Assembly: GCF_004118375.1 (NCBI RefSeq)
Contig: NZ_SDHX01000001.1
Location: forward strand, 2,297,693-2,361,692
Direction: 5' to 3'
DNA: 64,000 nt
Source of the DNA: Oleiharenicola lentus
GTDB lineage: Bacteria > Verrucomicrobiota > Verrucomicrobiia > Opitutales > Opitutaceae
The position numbers were made by a program, and so were the translations under genes. The notes under the pieces were generated by a model. The model was not told where the DNA came from and made no database searches. It saw only the letters and a program-made list of their open reading frames with translations. Below are positions 7,237 to 15,436 of the stretch, piece after piece (positions within the stretch are counted from its first letter, which is position 1; each line of letters starts with the position of its first letter).

Positions 7237-8640
7237 ATGAATCATCAGCCGACCAACAGCACCAAGACACCGACCCTCCTCTCGATCGCCTGGCCGATCT
7301 TTGTCGAGCAGAGCCTGCGCATCCTCATCGGCACGGTGGACACGTTCATGGTGGCGCACGTCTCCGACGGCGCGGTGGCGGCGCTGGGTGTGTCGCACCG
7401 GCTGATCATGCTGGCGATCATCTGCTTCAACTTCATCGGCATCGGCACGAGCGTGGTCATCACCCACCACCTCGGCGCGGGCGACCAGAAGGGCGCCGAG
7501 AAGATAGCCTCCACCGCCCTCGGCGTGAATCTCTGGATGGGCCTGCTGGCCAGCGCGGTCATCTTCGCCTTCAACGAGCAACTGCTGCGACTGATGCAGC
7601 TGCCGGAGGAACTCATGGCCTACGCCCTGCCTTTCATGGCGCTGATGGGCGGCACCCTGTTCCTGGAATCGATCAACATCTCCATCGGCGCCATTCTCCG
7701 GGCGCACGGCAACACGCGAGACGTGATGTTCGTCACCGTTGGCCAAAATATCATCAACGTTGTTGGCGTGTCGCTCGTGCTCTTCGGCTGGTTCGGTTTG
7801 CCCAAGCTCGGGGTCGAGGGCGTGGCCGCGGCCAGTGTCTTCAGCCGTCTCGTGGCGACCGCCGCGCTGCTCATTCTGCTCAGCCGGCGCCTGGGCATCC
7901 GGATGCACTGGCGCACGCCGTTTGATCTGCCGATGGACCGTATCCGACGCATCCTGCACATCGGGTTGCCGGCGGCAGGCGAGCACATGACCTACTGGCT
8001 GGCCCTGCTCACGGTCACGGGCTTCATCGGCCACATGGGGGCCAAGAGTCTCTCGATCATGGCCTACACCCAGACGGTGCAGTCTCTGGTGATTTTGTTC
8101 AGTCTCTCACTCGGCCTCGGCACGGAGATCGTTGTGGGCCGCCTCATCGGGGCCGGCGACTTCGAGGGCGCCTACCGGCAGCTGCTCTCCAGCGTGAAAC
8201 TCAGCCTGATGCTGGCCGCCGGCGGCATGGTGATCATCGCGCTGGTGGCCCCGCACCTGATCGGATTGTTCTCGTCCGACCCGGAGATCGTCGCGGGAGG
8301 AACGCTGCTCCTCCGTATCGCCTTCGCCCTCGAGATCGGGCGGGTCTTCAACATCGTCGTCATCAACTCGCTTCGTGCGACCGGCGACGCCCGTTTCCCC
8401 GTCCAGATCGGCGCCGCCTGCATGTGGCTGCTGTGGGTGCCGAATTCCTGGCTGCTTGGCGTTTATCTCGGCTGGGGGCTGGTCGGCATCTGGATCGCCA
8501 TGACCCTCGATGAGTGGCTGCGTGGCGTCATCATGTATCGTCGCTGGAAGACCCGGAAATGGCTGCCCTTCGCCGAGCGCAGCCGCGCCGCCGTCCTCGC
8601 CCACAAGGACACCAACGTGCCGATGGTGCATGAGACTTGA
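7237..8640 (+). CDS. MATE-family multidrug/cation efflux transporter
   Basis: 467 residues with about 12 hydrophobic helices in two related halves. The opening PTLLSIAWPIFVEQSLRILIGTVDTFMV is the typical MATE N-terminus, and the matching second-half segment GLPAAGEHMTYWLALL..FIGHMG supports this. MATE proteins export drugs or metabolites in exchange for Na+ or H+. The start was placed at ATG 7237; a TTG nine bases upstream is possible. It appears monocistronic and converges with the alpha/beta hydrolase across a palindromic repeat pair. Confidence 0.93.
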   Translation: MNHQPTNSTKTPTLLSIAWPIFVEQSLRILIGTVDTFMVAHVSDGAVAALGVSHRLIMLAIICFNFIGIGTSVVITHHLGAGDQKGAEKIASTALGVNLWMGLLASAVIFAFNEQLLRLMQLPEELMAYALPFMALMGGTLFLESINISIGAILRAHGNTRDVMFVTVGQNIINVVGVSLVLFGWFGLPKLGVEGVAAASVFSRLVATAALLILLSRRLGIRMHWRTPFDLPMDRIRRILHIGLPAAGEHMTYWLALLTVTGFIGHMGAKSLSIMAYTQTVQSLVILFSLSLGLGTEIVVGRLIGAGDFEGAYRQLLSSVKLSLMLAAGGMVIIALVAPHLIGLFSSDPEIVAGGTLLLRIAFALEIGRVFNIVVINSLRATGDARFPVQIGAACMWLLWVPNSWLLGVYLGWGLVGIWIAMTLDEWLRGVIMYRRWKTRKWLPFAERSRAAVLAHKDTNVPMVHET

Positions 8641-8651
8641 GCGGGCTTGTT

Positions 8652-8731
8652 TGTAGGGTCGTGGTTTGCGACGACCTCGCTCCCGAGCACCCCACTTGCA
8701 CATGAGGTCGGCGCAAGCGCCGACCCTACAA
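8652..8731. repeat. BIME-like palindromic pair between two convergent genes
   Basis: The left hairpin is GGTCGT(8)ACGACC at 8657-8676. The right hairpin is GGTCGGCGC-AA-GCGCCGACC at 8706-8725. The outer ends TTGTAGGG and CCCTACAA are inverted. The right hairpin has the same stem sequence as the element inside the Rsm22-like gene at 51751-51770. It may also act as a transcriptional barrier between convergent genes. Confidence 0.8.
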
Positions 8732-8732
8732 G

Positions 8733-9506
8733 TCAGGGGCTCCTCACCAGTGCCACGAATCGTTCCCGCGCCTCCATGTGCGGGTTGTGCCCGGACTCGG
8801 GAATCACCTCGATGCGCGCCGAAGGGAAATGCCGGCGGATTGTCTCGTGATCGCCCGGCTGGACGTATTGGGACTTGCCGCCGGCGATGAACAGCGTCGG
8901 TCCCTCGTAGCGATCACCCGCGCCGAGACTGTTGCGCTCCAGCCCCGGTAGCGCCTCGGTCAGCACCGGCAGATTCACCGTCCACTTCCAACGGCCGGCC
9001 TCGTCGCGGTCGAGGTTGGTGGTGAGGAATTTTCGCATCCCCAGATTCGGCACCCGCGCCTCGAAGCGCATCTCGGCTTCGCCGCGTGACTGGATGCTGC
9101 TCAGGTCCAGCTCGTTCATGGCGGCAAACTCGCCGCGGTGTGCGACCCAGAAATAGTCCTTGGGCGCGATGTCCACGACTACCAACCTCTCGACCAGTTC
9201 CGGACGGCGGCAGGCCAGCAGCATAGCCGTCTTCCCGCCCATGCTGTGCCCGACTAGCGTCGCTCGCCCCATGCCCCGTGCCTGCATCCACGCCGCGACA
9301 TCGTCCGCCAGCACCTCATAGTTCATGGCCGCGTCGTGTGGCGATCGCCCGTGGTTGCGGGCGTCGAGGGCCATCACCTGCCAGTCTAAAGTAAGATCCT
9401 TGCCGGCCGTCTGCCAGTTGCGCGAAGACCCCAGCAGCCCGTGCAGCAGAAGCAGCGGGGGATTCCCCTGCCCACCCAGATCAACGTGATGAATGGTTAC
9501 GCCCAT
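8733..9506 (-). CDS. Alpha/beta-fold hydrolase (YbfF-like esterase)
   Basis: 257 residues, the normal size of single-domain alpha/beta hydrolases. The oxyanion-hole motif LLHGLLGS is near residue 21, followed by DARNHGRSPH. The nucleophile elbow is GHSMGG with S88, the acid lies in the DLSS/ERLVVVDIAP region, and the catalytic histidine is in ESGHNPHMEA near the C-terminus. The DARNHGRS motif resembles acyl-CoA esterase YbfF. The substrate is not determined. It is divergent from mutS. Confidence 0.88.
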   Translation of the reverse strand: MGVTIHHVDLGGQGNPPLLLLHGLLGSSRNWQTAGKDLTLDWQVMALDARNHGRSPHDAAMNYEVLADDVAAWMQARGMGRATLVGHSMGGKTAMLLACRRPELVERLVVVDIAPKDYFWVAHRGEFAAMNELDLSSIQSRGEAEMRFEARVPNLGMRKFLTTNLDRDEAGRWKWTVNLPVLTEALPGLERNSLGAGDRYEGPTLFIAGGKSQYVQPGDHETIRRHFPSARIEVIPESGHNPHMEARERFVALVRSP

Positions 9507-9562
9507 CCGCTGTCAGATGCCAGAATTCGCAACAGCAAGGCCAGCCCATTCATGCGGAAATT

Positions 9563-9598
9563 GCCTTGCTGACCTCTGACCTCTGTTCTCTGACTTCT
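9563..9598 (+). repeat. Seven-base-period array just upstream of mutS
   Basis: The sequence is a run of near-copies of CTGACCT: CTGACCT, CTGACCT, CTGTTCT, CTGACTT, CTG. It ends 5 bp before the mutS ATG. The same style of short-period array precedes several other genes here. No function is known. Confidence 0.6.
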
Positions 9599-9603
9599 GC
9601 CCC

Positions 9604-12174
9604 ATGTCTGAGAAGCTCACGCCGATGATGCAGCAGTATTTCGAGGTCAAGCGCGGCCTCCCGGCGAACACGCTCCTGCTCTTCCGGCTCGGCGATTTCT
9701 ACGAGATGTTCTTCGCCGACGCCGAGGTGGCCTCACGGATTCTCGGCATCACCCTGACCAAGCGCGGCGACACCCCGATGTGCGGCATACCGCACCACGC
9801 CGCGGACAACTACATTTCCAAGCTCCTCACCGCCGGCAAGAAGGTCGCGGTCTGCGACCAGGCCGAGCCCGCCAAGGCCGGCAAGCTCGTGAAGCGCCAG
9901 CTCACGCGCATCCTCTCCCCCGGCACCACGCTCTCCGCCAGCCAGCTCGACGCGGCCAAGAACCACTACCTCTGCGCGCTCACGCTCAACGACGCCGGCC
10001 TGCACGCCGCGTGGCTCGATCTCTCCACCGGCGAGTTCCGCCTGGCGTCCGATCCGAAGCCCGAAAACCTCCTGCCCGTGCTCACGGCCCTCGACCCGGC
10101 CGAACTCGTGCTGATCGAGGGCCAGTTGGAGAAATGGCAGGCCGCCCCGCACGAACAGCACGCCGTCCATGCGCTGCACCACTTCTGCTCGCCGCGCCTC
10201 TGCTCCGAACTGCCCGGCTACCATTTCGAGGTCACCGGCGGCGCGCGTACCGTGATGGAGGCGCTGGGCGTGCTGAACCTGCAGGGCTTCGGCCTCGCCA
10301 ACTCGCACCCCGCCCTCGGCGCCGCGGGCGCGGTGGTCCACTACGCCACCGAAAACCTCTGCGCCAAACCCGAGAACCTCCGCTCGCTCCAGGAATACCG
10401 CAGCACGCGCACCCTGCTCCTCGACCCGGCCACGCTGCGCAACCTCGAGATTTTCCAGGCCACGCGCGGCACGCGTGAAGCCTCGTTGCTCGGGGCCATC
10501 GAGCGCACGACGACCGCGGCCGGTTCCCGTCTGCTCGAACGCTGGCTCGCTGCGCCCGGCCTCGACCTGCTCGAAATCCAACGCCGTCAGGCCGCCGTCG
10601 GCGAGTTTGTCGCTCAACCCGGCGATCTCGCCGCGCTGCGCGAACTGCTCAACAAGGTCCGCGACATCCCGCGCATCCTCAGCCGGCTGCAGAACCGCCT
10701 GCGCAACCCGCGCGAGCTCGGCGGCGTGCGCGACACCCTCGCGCAGATCCCGCCCATTCTCGCCTGCCTCGACCTGCTCGACTCGCACCTCGTGGGGCAC
10801 CACGGCGGCGTGGTCTCGCACATTCGCGCCCGCATCACCGACCTGCCGGCCCTGCGCGACCTGTTGGCTCGAGGGCTGGCCGACGAACTCCCGAACGACC
10901 TACAGGACGGCAACTACATCCGCGCCGGTTACGACGCCGAGCTGGACCGCCTGCGCGGGCTCACCACCGACAACAAGTCGTGGCTCGCCGAGCTGGAGCG
11001 CAAGGAGCAGGAGCGCTCGGGCATCAAGAGCCTCAAGGTTCGCTACACCTCCGTCTTCGGTTACTACATCGAGGTCACCAAGGCCAACCTCGCCAGTGTG
11101 CCCGCCGACTACGTGCGCAAGCAGACCACCGCGAGCGGCGAACGCTTCGTCACCGAGGAACTCAAGCTGAAGGAGAAGGAGATTTTCTCCGCCGAGGAAA
11201 AGTCCCTCGCGCGCGAACTGGAGCTGTTCACCGCCCTGGTCGCCGCCGTGCTCGACGAATCCGTGTCCCTCGCCGCCACGGCAGACGCGCTCGCCGAGCT
11301 CGACGTGCTGGCCGGCTGGGCCGTGCTCGCGCGCGAATGGGATTACTGCCGCCCCGAACTCGACGAAGGGGATGTGCTCAGCATCACCGACGGCCGTCAC
11401 CCTGTCGTCGAGCAGATGATGAAGACCGAGCGCCTCGGTCTCGCCGGCAGCTACACTTTCGTCCCGAACGACACCGGTCTCTCCGCGACCGACTCGCAGA
11501 TCCAGCTCATCACCGGTCCCAACATGGCCGGCAAGTCCACCTACATCCGCCAGGTCGCGCTCATCACGCTGATGGCGCAGGTCGGCTGCTGGGTGCCGGC
11601 CAAGGCCTGCCGCGTCGGCCTCGTGGACCGCATCTTCTCCCGCGTCGGTGCGAGCGACGACCTCGCGCGCGGCAACTCGACCTTCATGGTCGAGATGAAC
11701 GAGACCGCCAACATCCTCAACAACACCACGGACCGCTCGCTGATCATCCTCGACGAGATCGGCCGCGGGACCTCGACCTACGACGGCCTCAGCATCGCCT
11801 GGGCGGTGGTCGAGCACCTGCACCGCGGGGCCGACCGCGGCCCGCGCACGCTCTTCGCCACGCATTACCAGGAGCTGACCCAGCTCGAGAAACACCTGCC
11901 CCGGCTCAAGAACTGGTCCGTCGCCGTGAAGGAGTGGAACGACGACATCGTCTTCGTGCGCCGCGTCGTCCCCGGCGCCGCCGACCGCAGCTACGGCATC
12001 CAGGTCGCCCGTCTTGCCGGCCTGCCGCTGCCCGTGATCGACCGCGCGAAGACCATCCTCGCCCAGCTCGAGTCCGACGACGTCACCGTCACCCTCCCCG
12101 CCGCCCCGCAATCAAAGCCGAAAAAGAAGATCAGCGTCGCCGCCGCGGATGACGCGCAGATGGATTTGTTGTGA
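9604..12174 (+). CDS. mutS: DNA mismatch repair protein MutS
   Basis: 856 residues, full length. The mismatch-recognition motif FYEMF is at 32-36, with the phenylalanine wedge and glutamate. Connector, core and clamp domains follow. The ATPase has Walker A GPNMAGKST at about 638-646, the ABC-like LARGNSTFMVEM segment and Walker B ILDEIGRGTSTYDG. The FATHYQELT histidine switch is also present. It recognises base mismatches and recruits MutL. The gene stands alone; no mutL is in the window. Confidence 0.98.
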   Translation: MSEKLTPMMQQYFEVKRGLPANTLLLFRLGDFYEMFFADAEVASRILGITLTKRGDTPMCGIPHHAADNYISKLLTAGKKVAVCDQAEPAKAGKLVKRQLTRILSPGTTLSASQLDAAKNHYLCALTLNDAGLHAAWLDLSTGEFRLASDPKPENLLPVLTALDPAELVLIEGQLEKWQAAPHEQHAVHALHHFCSPRLCSELPGYHFEVTGGARTVMEALGVLNLQGFGLANSHPALGAAGAVVHYATENLCAKPENLRSLQEYRSTRTLLLDPATLRNLEIFQATRGTREASLLGAIERTTTAAGSRLLERWLAAPGLDLLEIQRRQAAVGEFVAQPGDLAALRELLNKVRDIPRILSRLQNRLRNPRELGGVRDTLAQIPPILACLDLLDSHLVGHHGGVVSHIRARITDLPALRDLLARGLADELPNDLQDGNYIRAGYDAELDRLRGLTTDNKSWLAELERKEQERSGIKSLKVRYTSVFGYYIEVTKANLASVPADYVRKQTTASGERFVTEELKLKEKEIFSAEEKSLARELELFTALVAAVLDESVSLAATADALAELDVLAGWAVLAREWDYCRPELDEGDVLSITDGRHPVVEQMMKTERLGLAGSYTFVPNDTGLSATDSQIQLITGPNMAGKSTYIRQVALITLMAQVGCWVPAKACRVGLVDRIFSRVGASDDLARGNSTFMVEMNETANILNNTTDRSLIILDEIGRGTSTYDGLSIAWAVVEHLHRGADRGPRTLFATHYQELTQLEKHLPRLKNWSVAVKEWNDDIVFVRRVVPGAADRSYGIQVARLAGLPLPVIDRAKTILAQLESDDVTVTLPAAPQSKPKKKISVAAADDAQMDLL

Positions 12175-12182
12175 GGGGAAAC

Positions 12183-12257
12183 GGCTGGTACGGAGACCAG
12201 CCCTCCTTCATTGGGTTCGATGATCGACAATGGAGGGTCGGTCTCCGCACCGACCGC
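12183..12257. repeat. REP pair (BIME) upstream of the RAYT gene
   Basis: Hairpin one is GGCTGGT-ACGGAG-ACCAGCC followed by CTCC (12183-12206). Hairpin two is GGAGG followed by GTCGGT-CTCCGC-ACCGAC (12232-12255). The loops ACGGAG and CTCCGC are near reverse complements, so the two REPs are inverted copies. A near-identical pair lies downstream of the gene at 12758-12830. Confidence 0.88.
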
Positions 12258-12261
12258 ATCA

Positions 12262-12753
12262 ATGCACGAACCGAACGATAGCTTCGTCCAGCCCAGTCGG
12301 CAACACCCTGCGCATTTACCCCCGAGGATTCAGGGCAATCGGTCCACCATCATCTTCCTGACCGTCTGCACCAAAGGGCGGCGGCCTTGTCTGGCAAATC
12401 CAGAACTGCATCAGTGCCTCGTGACTGCCTGGTCCGATGCGACGCACTGGCAGGTCGGCCGCTACGTGATCATGCCCGATCACATACATCTATTCTGTGC
12501 CCCCGGTCAGTTTTCGCCCACGCCCTTGGGCAGTTGGATACGGTTCTGGAAAACGGCGGTCAGCAAATCAATCAAGGCGTCCGCAGGAACCCTTTGGCAG
12601 GCTGATCACTGGGACACCCAACTCCGTCAGCATGAAAGCAACGACGCCAAATGGGAATATGTGCGGCAGAATCCCGTGCGGGCTGGATTGGCCAATCACC
12701 CTGATGAGTGGCCATTTCAGGGTGAACTTAATCTGCTACGCTGGCATGATTGA
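12262..12753 (+). CDS. REP-associated tyrosine transposase (RAYT, Y1/IS200-like)
   Basis: 163 residues from ATG 12262; an earlier in-frame ATG at 12211 lies in the REP element itself and is unlikely. The metal-binding histidines are in VIMPDHIHLF (HUH-type motif). The catalytic tyrosine is expected in WEYVRQNPVRAGL, the RAYT signature near the C-terminus. These single-strand nucleases bind and cleave REP hairpins. REP pairs on both sides with the same sequence show this is a RAYT-REP unit (a REPtron). The gene looks intact. Confidence 0.93.
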   Translation: MHEPNDSFVQPSRQHPAHLPPRIQGNRSTIIFLTVCTKGRRPCLANPELHQCLVTAWSDATHWQVGRYVIMPDHIHLFCAPGQFSPTPLGSWIRFWKTAVSKSIKASAGTLWQADHWDTQLRQHESNDAKWEYVRQNPVRAGLANHPDEWPFQGELNLLRWHD

Positions 12754-12757
12754 AGAC

Positions 12758-12850
12758 GGCTGGTGCGGAGACCAGCCCTCCAGATTCGGAAACGCCTGCC
12801 ACTTGGAGGGTCGGTCTCCGCACCGACCGCGGCCCAGCTGGAGCTGGGCC
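12758..12850. repeat. REP pair downstream of the RAYT gene plus adjoining palindrome
   Basis: It repeats the upstream pair: GGCTGGT-GCGGAG-ACCAGCC with CTCC (12758-12781), then GGAGG and GTCGGT-CTCCGC-ACCGAC (12805-12828). A perfect palindromic hairpin GGCCCAGCT-GG-AGCTGGGCC follows at 12831-12850. The same 9-bp stem is found at 59501-59520, and a shortened GGCCCA/TGGGCC version at 32544-32563. Confidence 0.88.
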
Positions 12851-12875
12851 CTCCATCTCGCGATCAACGCCCCTC

Positions 12876-13637
12876 TCAATACCCGCTCAAAAACTCCTTC
12901 GGCAGCGGCGCACTCGCCTTGAAGGCGTGGCTGCGGCCGGCGAACTCATACGTGAACGCGGTCTCAAGCGAGTGCAGGAACAGCCGGTCGCTGCCGGTGG
13001 CCTTCTTGAAGGCGCGGTTCAGGCTGAAGTCGCCGTAGGTCTGGTCGCCGATGATCGGCAGCTCGCGCTTGGCGCACTGCACGCGCAACTGGTGGCTGCG
13101 GCCGGTCTTCGGTTCGAGGCGGACGAGCGAGGTCGAGAAACTGCGCTGCAGATGCCGCAGCAGCTCGAAATGCGTCTCGGCGGGAATGTTGCCGCGCGCA
13201 GCCGTGCGAATCTGGCCGCCCTGTTTGCTGACGGCCAGCTGGTCGCGCCAGAGCTCGCGCTCCTTGTGCGGACGACCGAACACGAGCGCATTGTAGATTT
13301 TCCGTACCTGCTTCTTTGCGAAGTGTTCGCGCACCGCCGTGGCCAGCTTCTCGGTCGCGGCGACGAGGATCACGCCCGAGGTCGCGGAATCGAGGCGGTT
13401 GAGCAGCCAGAGCCGGCGCATCGTGCCGTCGTCGGCCTTCCATTGAAAACACTGGGCCTCCTTATCGTAGCGGCAGGAGAGCAGCGAACGGGCTTCGTCT
13501 TCCGAGCCGTTGGGATGCGAGAGCACGCCGGAGGGTTTGTCGAAGGCCGTGAGTCCGTTCGCGTCGGTGCGTAGCGCCTGTACTCCTTCGCCCAGCGGCA
13601 GCGTTTCCCAAAAATCAGCGGACACACTCACGGTCAC
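12876..13637 (-). CDS. RluA-family RNA pseudouridine synthase
   Basis: 253 residues. The catalytic motif reads LLNRLDSATSGV, equivalent to the HRLDxxTSG loop whose aspartate attacks the uridine. Other family segments are DKPSGVLSHPN near the N-terminus and TGRSHQLRVQCA near the C-terminus. It converts uridine to pseudouridine in rRNA or tRNA; which target cannot be told, although the absence of an S4 domain suggests a TruC/RluA-like form. It starts with GTG, and this GTGA overlaps the stop of the preceding TonB-like gene, so the two are translationally coupled. Confidence 0.88.
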   Translation of the reverse strand: MTVSVSADFWETLPLGEGVQALRTDANGLTAFDKPSGVLSHPNGSEDEARSLLSCRYDKEAQCFQWKADDGTMRRLWLLNRLDSATSGVILVAATEKLATAVREHFAKKQVRKIYNALVFGRPHKERELWRDQLAVSKQGGQIRTAARGNIPAETHFELLRHLQRSFSTSLVRLEPKTGRSHQLRVQCAKRELPIIGDQTYGDFSLNRAFKKATGSDRLFLHSLETAFTYEFAGRSHAFKASAPLPKEFLSGY

Positions 13638-14740
13638 CGGTGATAAAAACGGAAAGTCAGGGTCTGCTCCTCACCCATCATCGCGATCATCTGCTCCGTC
13701 CACTTGCGGTAGGGCTGACGCGCCTGGATGGCGTTTTGACAGGAGAACACGCCCTGCTTACCCGCGCCCTCGTCCTCAACCTTCACGATGTCGGTCTCGC
13801 CTTGGGCATTTATCTTGAACGTGACCGCCACCATGGAGCCACGCGGAGGCGAGACCCGGCTCTCATCGAGGATGCGATACCACGAGGCCTGGATGATCTC
13901 GATCAGCTCCTGCAGGTATTCGCCGTATTCGCTCCAGCGGGCGTCGATCCCCGTTATGCCGATGTTGGCCACCCCCGCCGCCCGGTTGGTCAGAATCGTG
14001 GTGCGCGGCGCCGTCAGCCGCGGCCTGGCCTTGGGTTGGGCCTTGCTGGCGGCTGTCACCGCTACCAGACCGCCGTCCGGATTTTGTGAATCCGCCGCGC
14101 CCGCCGCTTCGTGATCGGCGTGCGTGGAGGCGGCCTTGCTGTTGGAAATGTTGCTGGCGATGCCATTGGGATCGTCGCCTTGGATTTTCTCCACGCCGGC
14201 GTCAGGGGTCTGGAGCATGCGCACGAGCTGCTCCTGCTGGTCCGCCTCGGCGGTCGCCTCGCGCTCGGGGCGCGCGGCGTTCCCGTCCTGCGGCTCGGCC
14301 ATGTCCCCGGTCACGATGGACATATCGTTCTTGATCTCGTCCTGCCCGTTGGTGATCGACGGGCGGCGCTCGGGATCGAGTTCCTTGGCCGCCTCCATCT
14401 GGGCGGACTGCTGGTTGCGGTTGCTGAAATTGATCGTCTTGTCGGGTTCGTTTTCCGGTGCGTCGGGATTGGTTTCGACGAAGCGAAACGGATCGCGCTC
14501 CTGCTCGCGAGTGTCCTGCGCCAGTTCAAAATCGAAGGTCTGCCCGCGGTTGACCGTGTTCAGGTGGATGCCGGTGTGAACGCCCGAAAAATCCTCGAAG
14601 GCGAAATTCGGCGCAAGCACCGCCAGCAGGATGTGGAACAGCACGGTTCCAACGATGCCGAAGAGGATCGAGCGGTCGGAACCTTCTTTTTCAGGTGCCT
14701 CGGGACGGTCCCCAAAGGCGGCGTAACGGGAGGTGCTCAC
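13634..14740 (-). CDS. TonB/TolA-like membrane-anchored periplasmic protein
   Basis: 368 residues starting at GTG. One transmembrane helix (about 25-42, ILFGIVGTVLFHILLAVLAP) is followed by a long charged, Q/A/E-rich linker. The C-terminal domain (about 270-368) contains EYLQELIEIIQASWYRIL and VAVTFKINAQGETDIVKVEDEGAG. This is the TonB-C layout of 'one periplasmic domain on a stalk'. No ExbB or ExbD is adjacent. It overlaps the pseudouridine synthase by 4 bp and lies 15 bp after maf. It may borrow the ExbBD motor encoded at 3650-4789. Confidence 0.72.
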   Translation of the reverse strand: MSTSRYAAFGDRPEAPEKEGSDRSILFGIVGTVLFHILLAVLAPNFAFEDFSGVHTGIHLNTVNRGQTFDFELAQDTREQERDPFRFVETNPDAPENEPDKTINFSNRNQQSAQMEAAKELDPERRPSITNGQDEIKNDMSIVTGDMAEPQDGNAARPEREATAEADQQEQLVRMLQTPDAGVEKIQGDDPNGIASNISNSKAASTHADHEAAGAADSQNPDGGLVAVTAASKAQPKARPRLTAPRTTILTNRAAGVANIGITGIDARWSEYGEYLQELIEIIQASWYRILDESRVSPPRGSMVAVTFKINAQGETDIVKVEDEGAGKQGVFSCQNAIQARQPYRKWTEQMIAMMGEEQTLTFRFYHR

Positions 14741-14755
14741 GGATTGGTTGTAAAA

Positions 14756-15346
14756 TCAACGCCCTAGACCCGCCTGAGTCAAAAGTTGTTTCATTTCATC
14801 CACCGGCAACCCCACAATATTTGTCAGCGACCCGGTGAACCCGGCTACGATGAGGTCGCCGTGCTCTTGGATTCCATAGCCGCCGGCCTTGTCGAGAGTG
14901 TGGACGCGGCTCAGGTAGAGCTCGATGGTCGCCTCGTCCAGGGCCTTGAAAGTCACGTCGCTGGCTACGCCCCGGTCGAGCTTCAGCCCGTCGCGCAGAC
15001 GTCGCACGGCCAGCCCGGTAAAAACCGTGTGCGTGCGTCCGCTGAGCATCCTCAGCATGGCGCGGGCTTCGGCGGCGTCGCGGGGCTTGTTGAGCACGGT
15101 GCGCTCGATGAACACCGTCGTGTCGGCGCCGATGACCGTGGCGTCGGGATGCCGCGCGGCGACCCAGTCGGCCTTGAGCGCGGCGTTGTGCGCGACCATC
15201 GCCCGCGGATCGGCGTCCGGCGCCTCGTGCTCGGTCACCTCGGCCGGGACGATGCTGAATTCATACCCGAGTCCGGCCAGCAGTTCGCGCCGCCGCGGCG
15301 AGGCGGAGGCGAGGATGAGACGAGGGCCTTTGGGGTCTGAAGTCAT
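14756..15346 (-). CDS. maf: Maf-family nucleotide pyrophosphatase
   Basis: 196 residues from ATG 15346, placing the conserved [12 protein letters not shown] motif near the N-terminus. Upstream in-frame starts would add unconserved residues. Other Maf landmarks are [31 protein letters not shown] and [12 protein letters not shown]. Maf proteins hydrolyse non-canonical or modified nucleoside triphosphates such as dTTP/UTP or m7GTP and can affect division. It is the first gene of a maf-tonB-like-rluA-like operon and is divergent from nadE. Confidence 0.93.
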   Translation of the reverse strand: MTSDPKGPRLILASASPRRRELLAGLGYEFSIVPAEVTEHEAPDADPRAMVAHNAALKADWVAARHPDATVIGADTTVFIERTVLNKPRDAAEARAMLRMLSGRTHTVFTGLAVRRLRDGLKLDRGVASDVTFKALDEATIELYLSRVHTLDKAGGYGIQEHGDLIVAGFTGSLTNIVGLPVDEMKQLLTQAGLGR

Positions 15347-15436
15347 GCGGGCTATGCCTGTCACCCAGAGCGCTTTGGCGGAGGATGCGGTGTTGCAGTC
15401 CGGCGGCTTGGGCCCCAGTTGTCTAATCCAATTTCC

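Noticed and set aside
15380-15425. TTGCA-type -12 box before nadE
   Set aside because: The -12 part looks good but the -24 part (AGGATGC) does not match, so it was not called.
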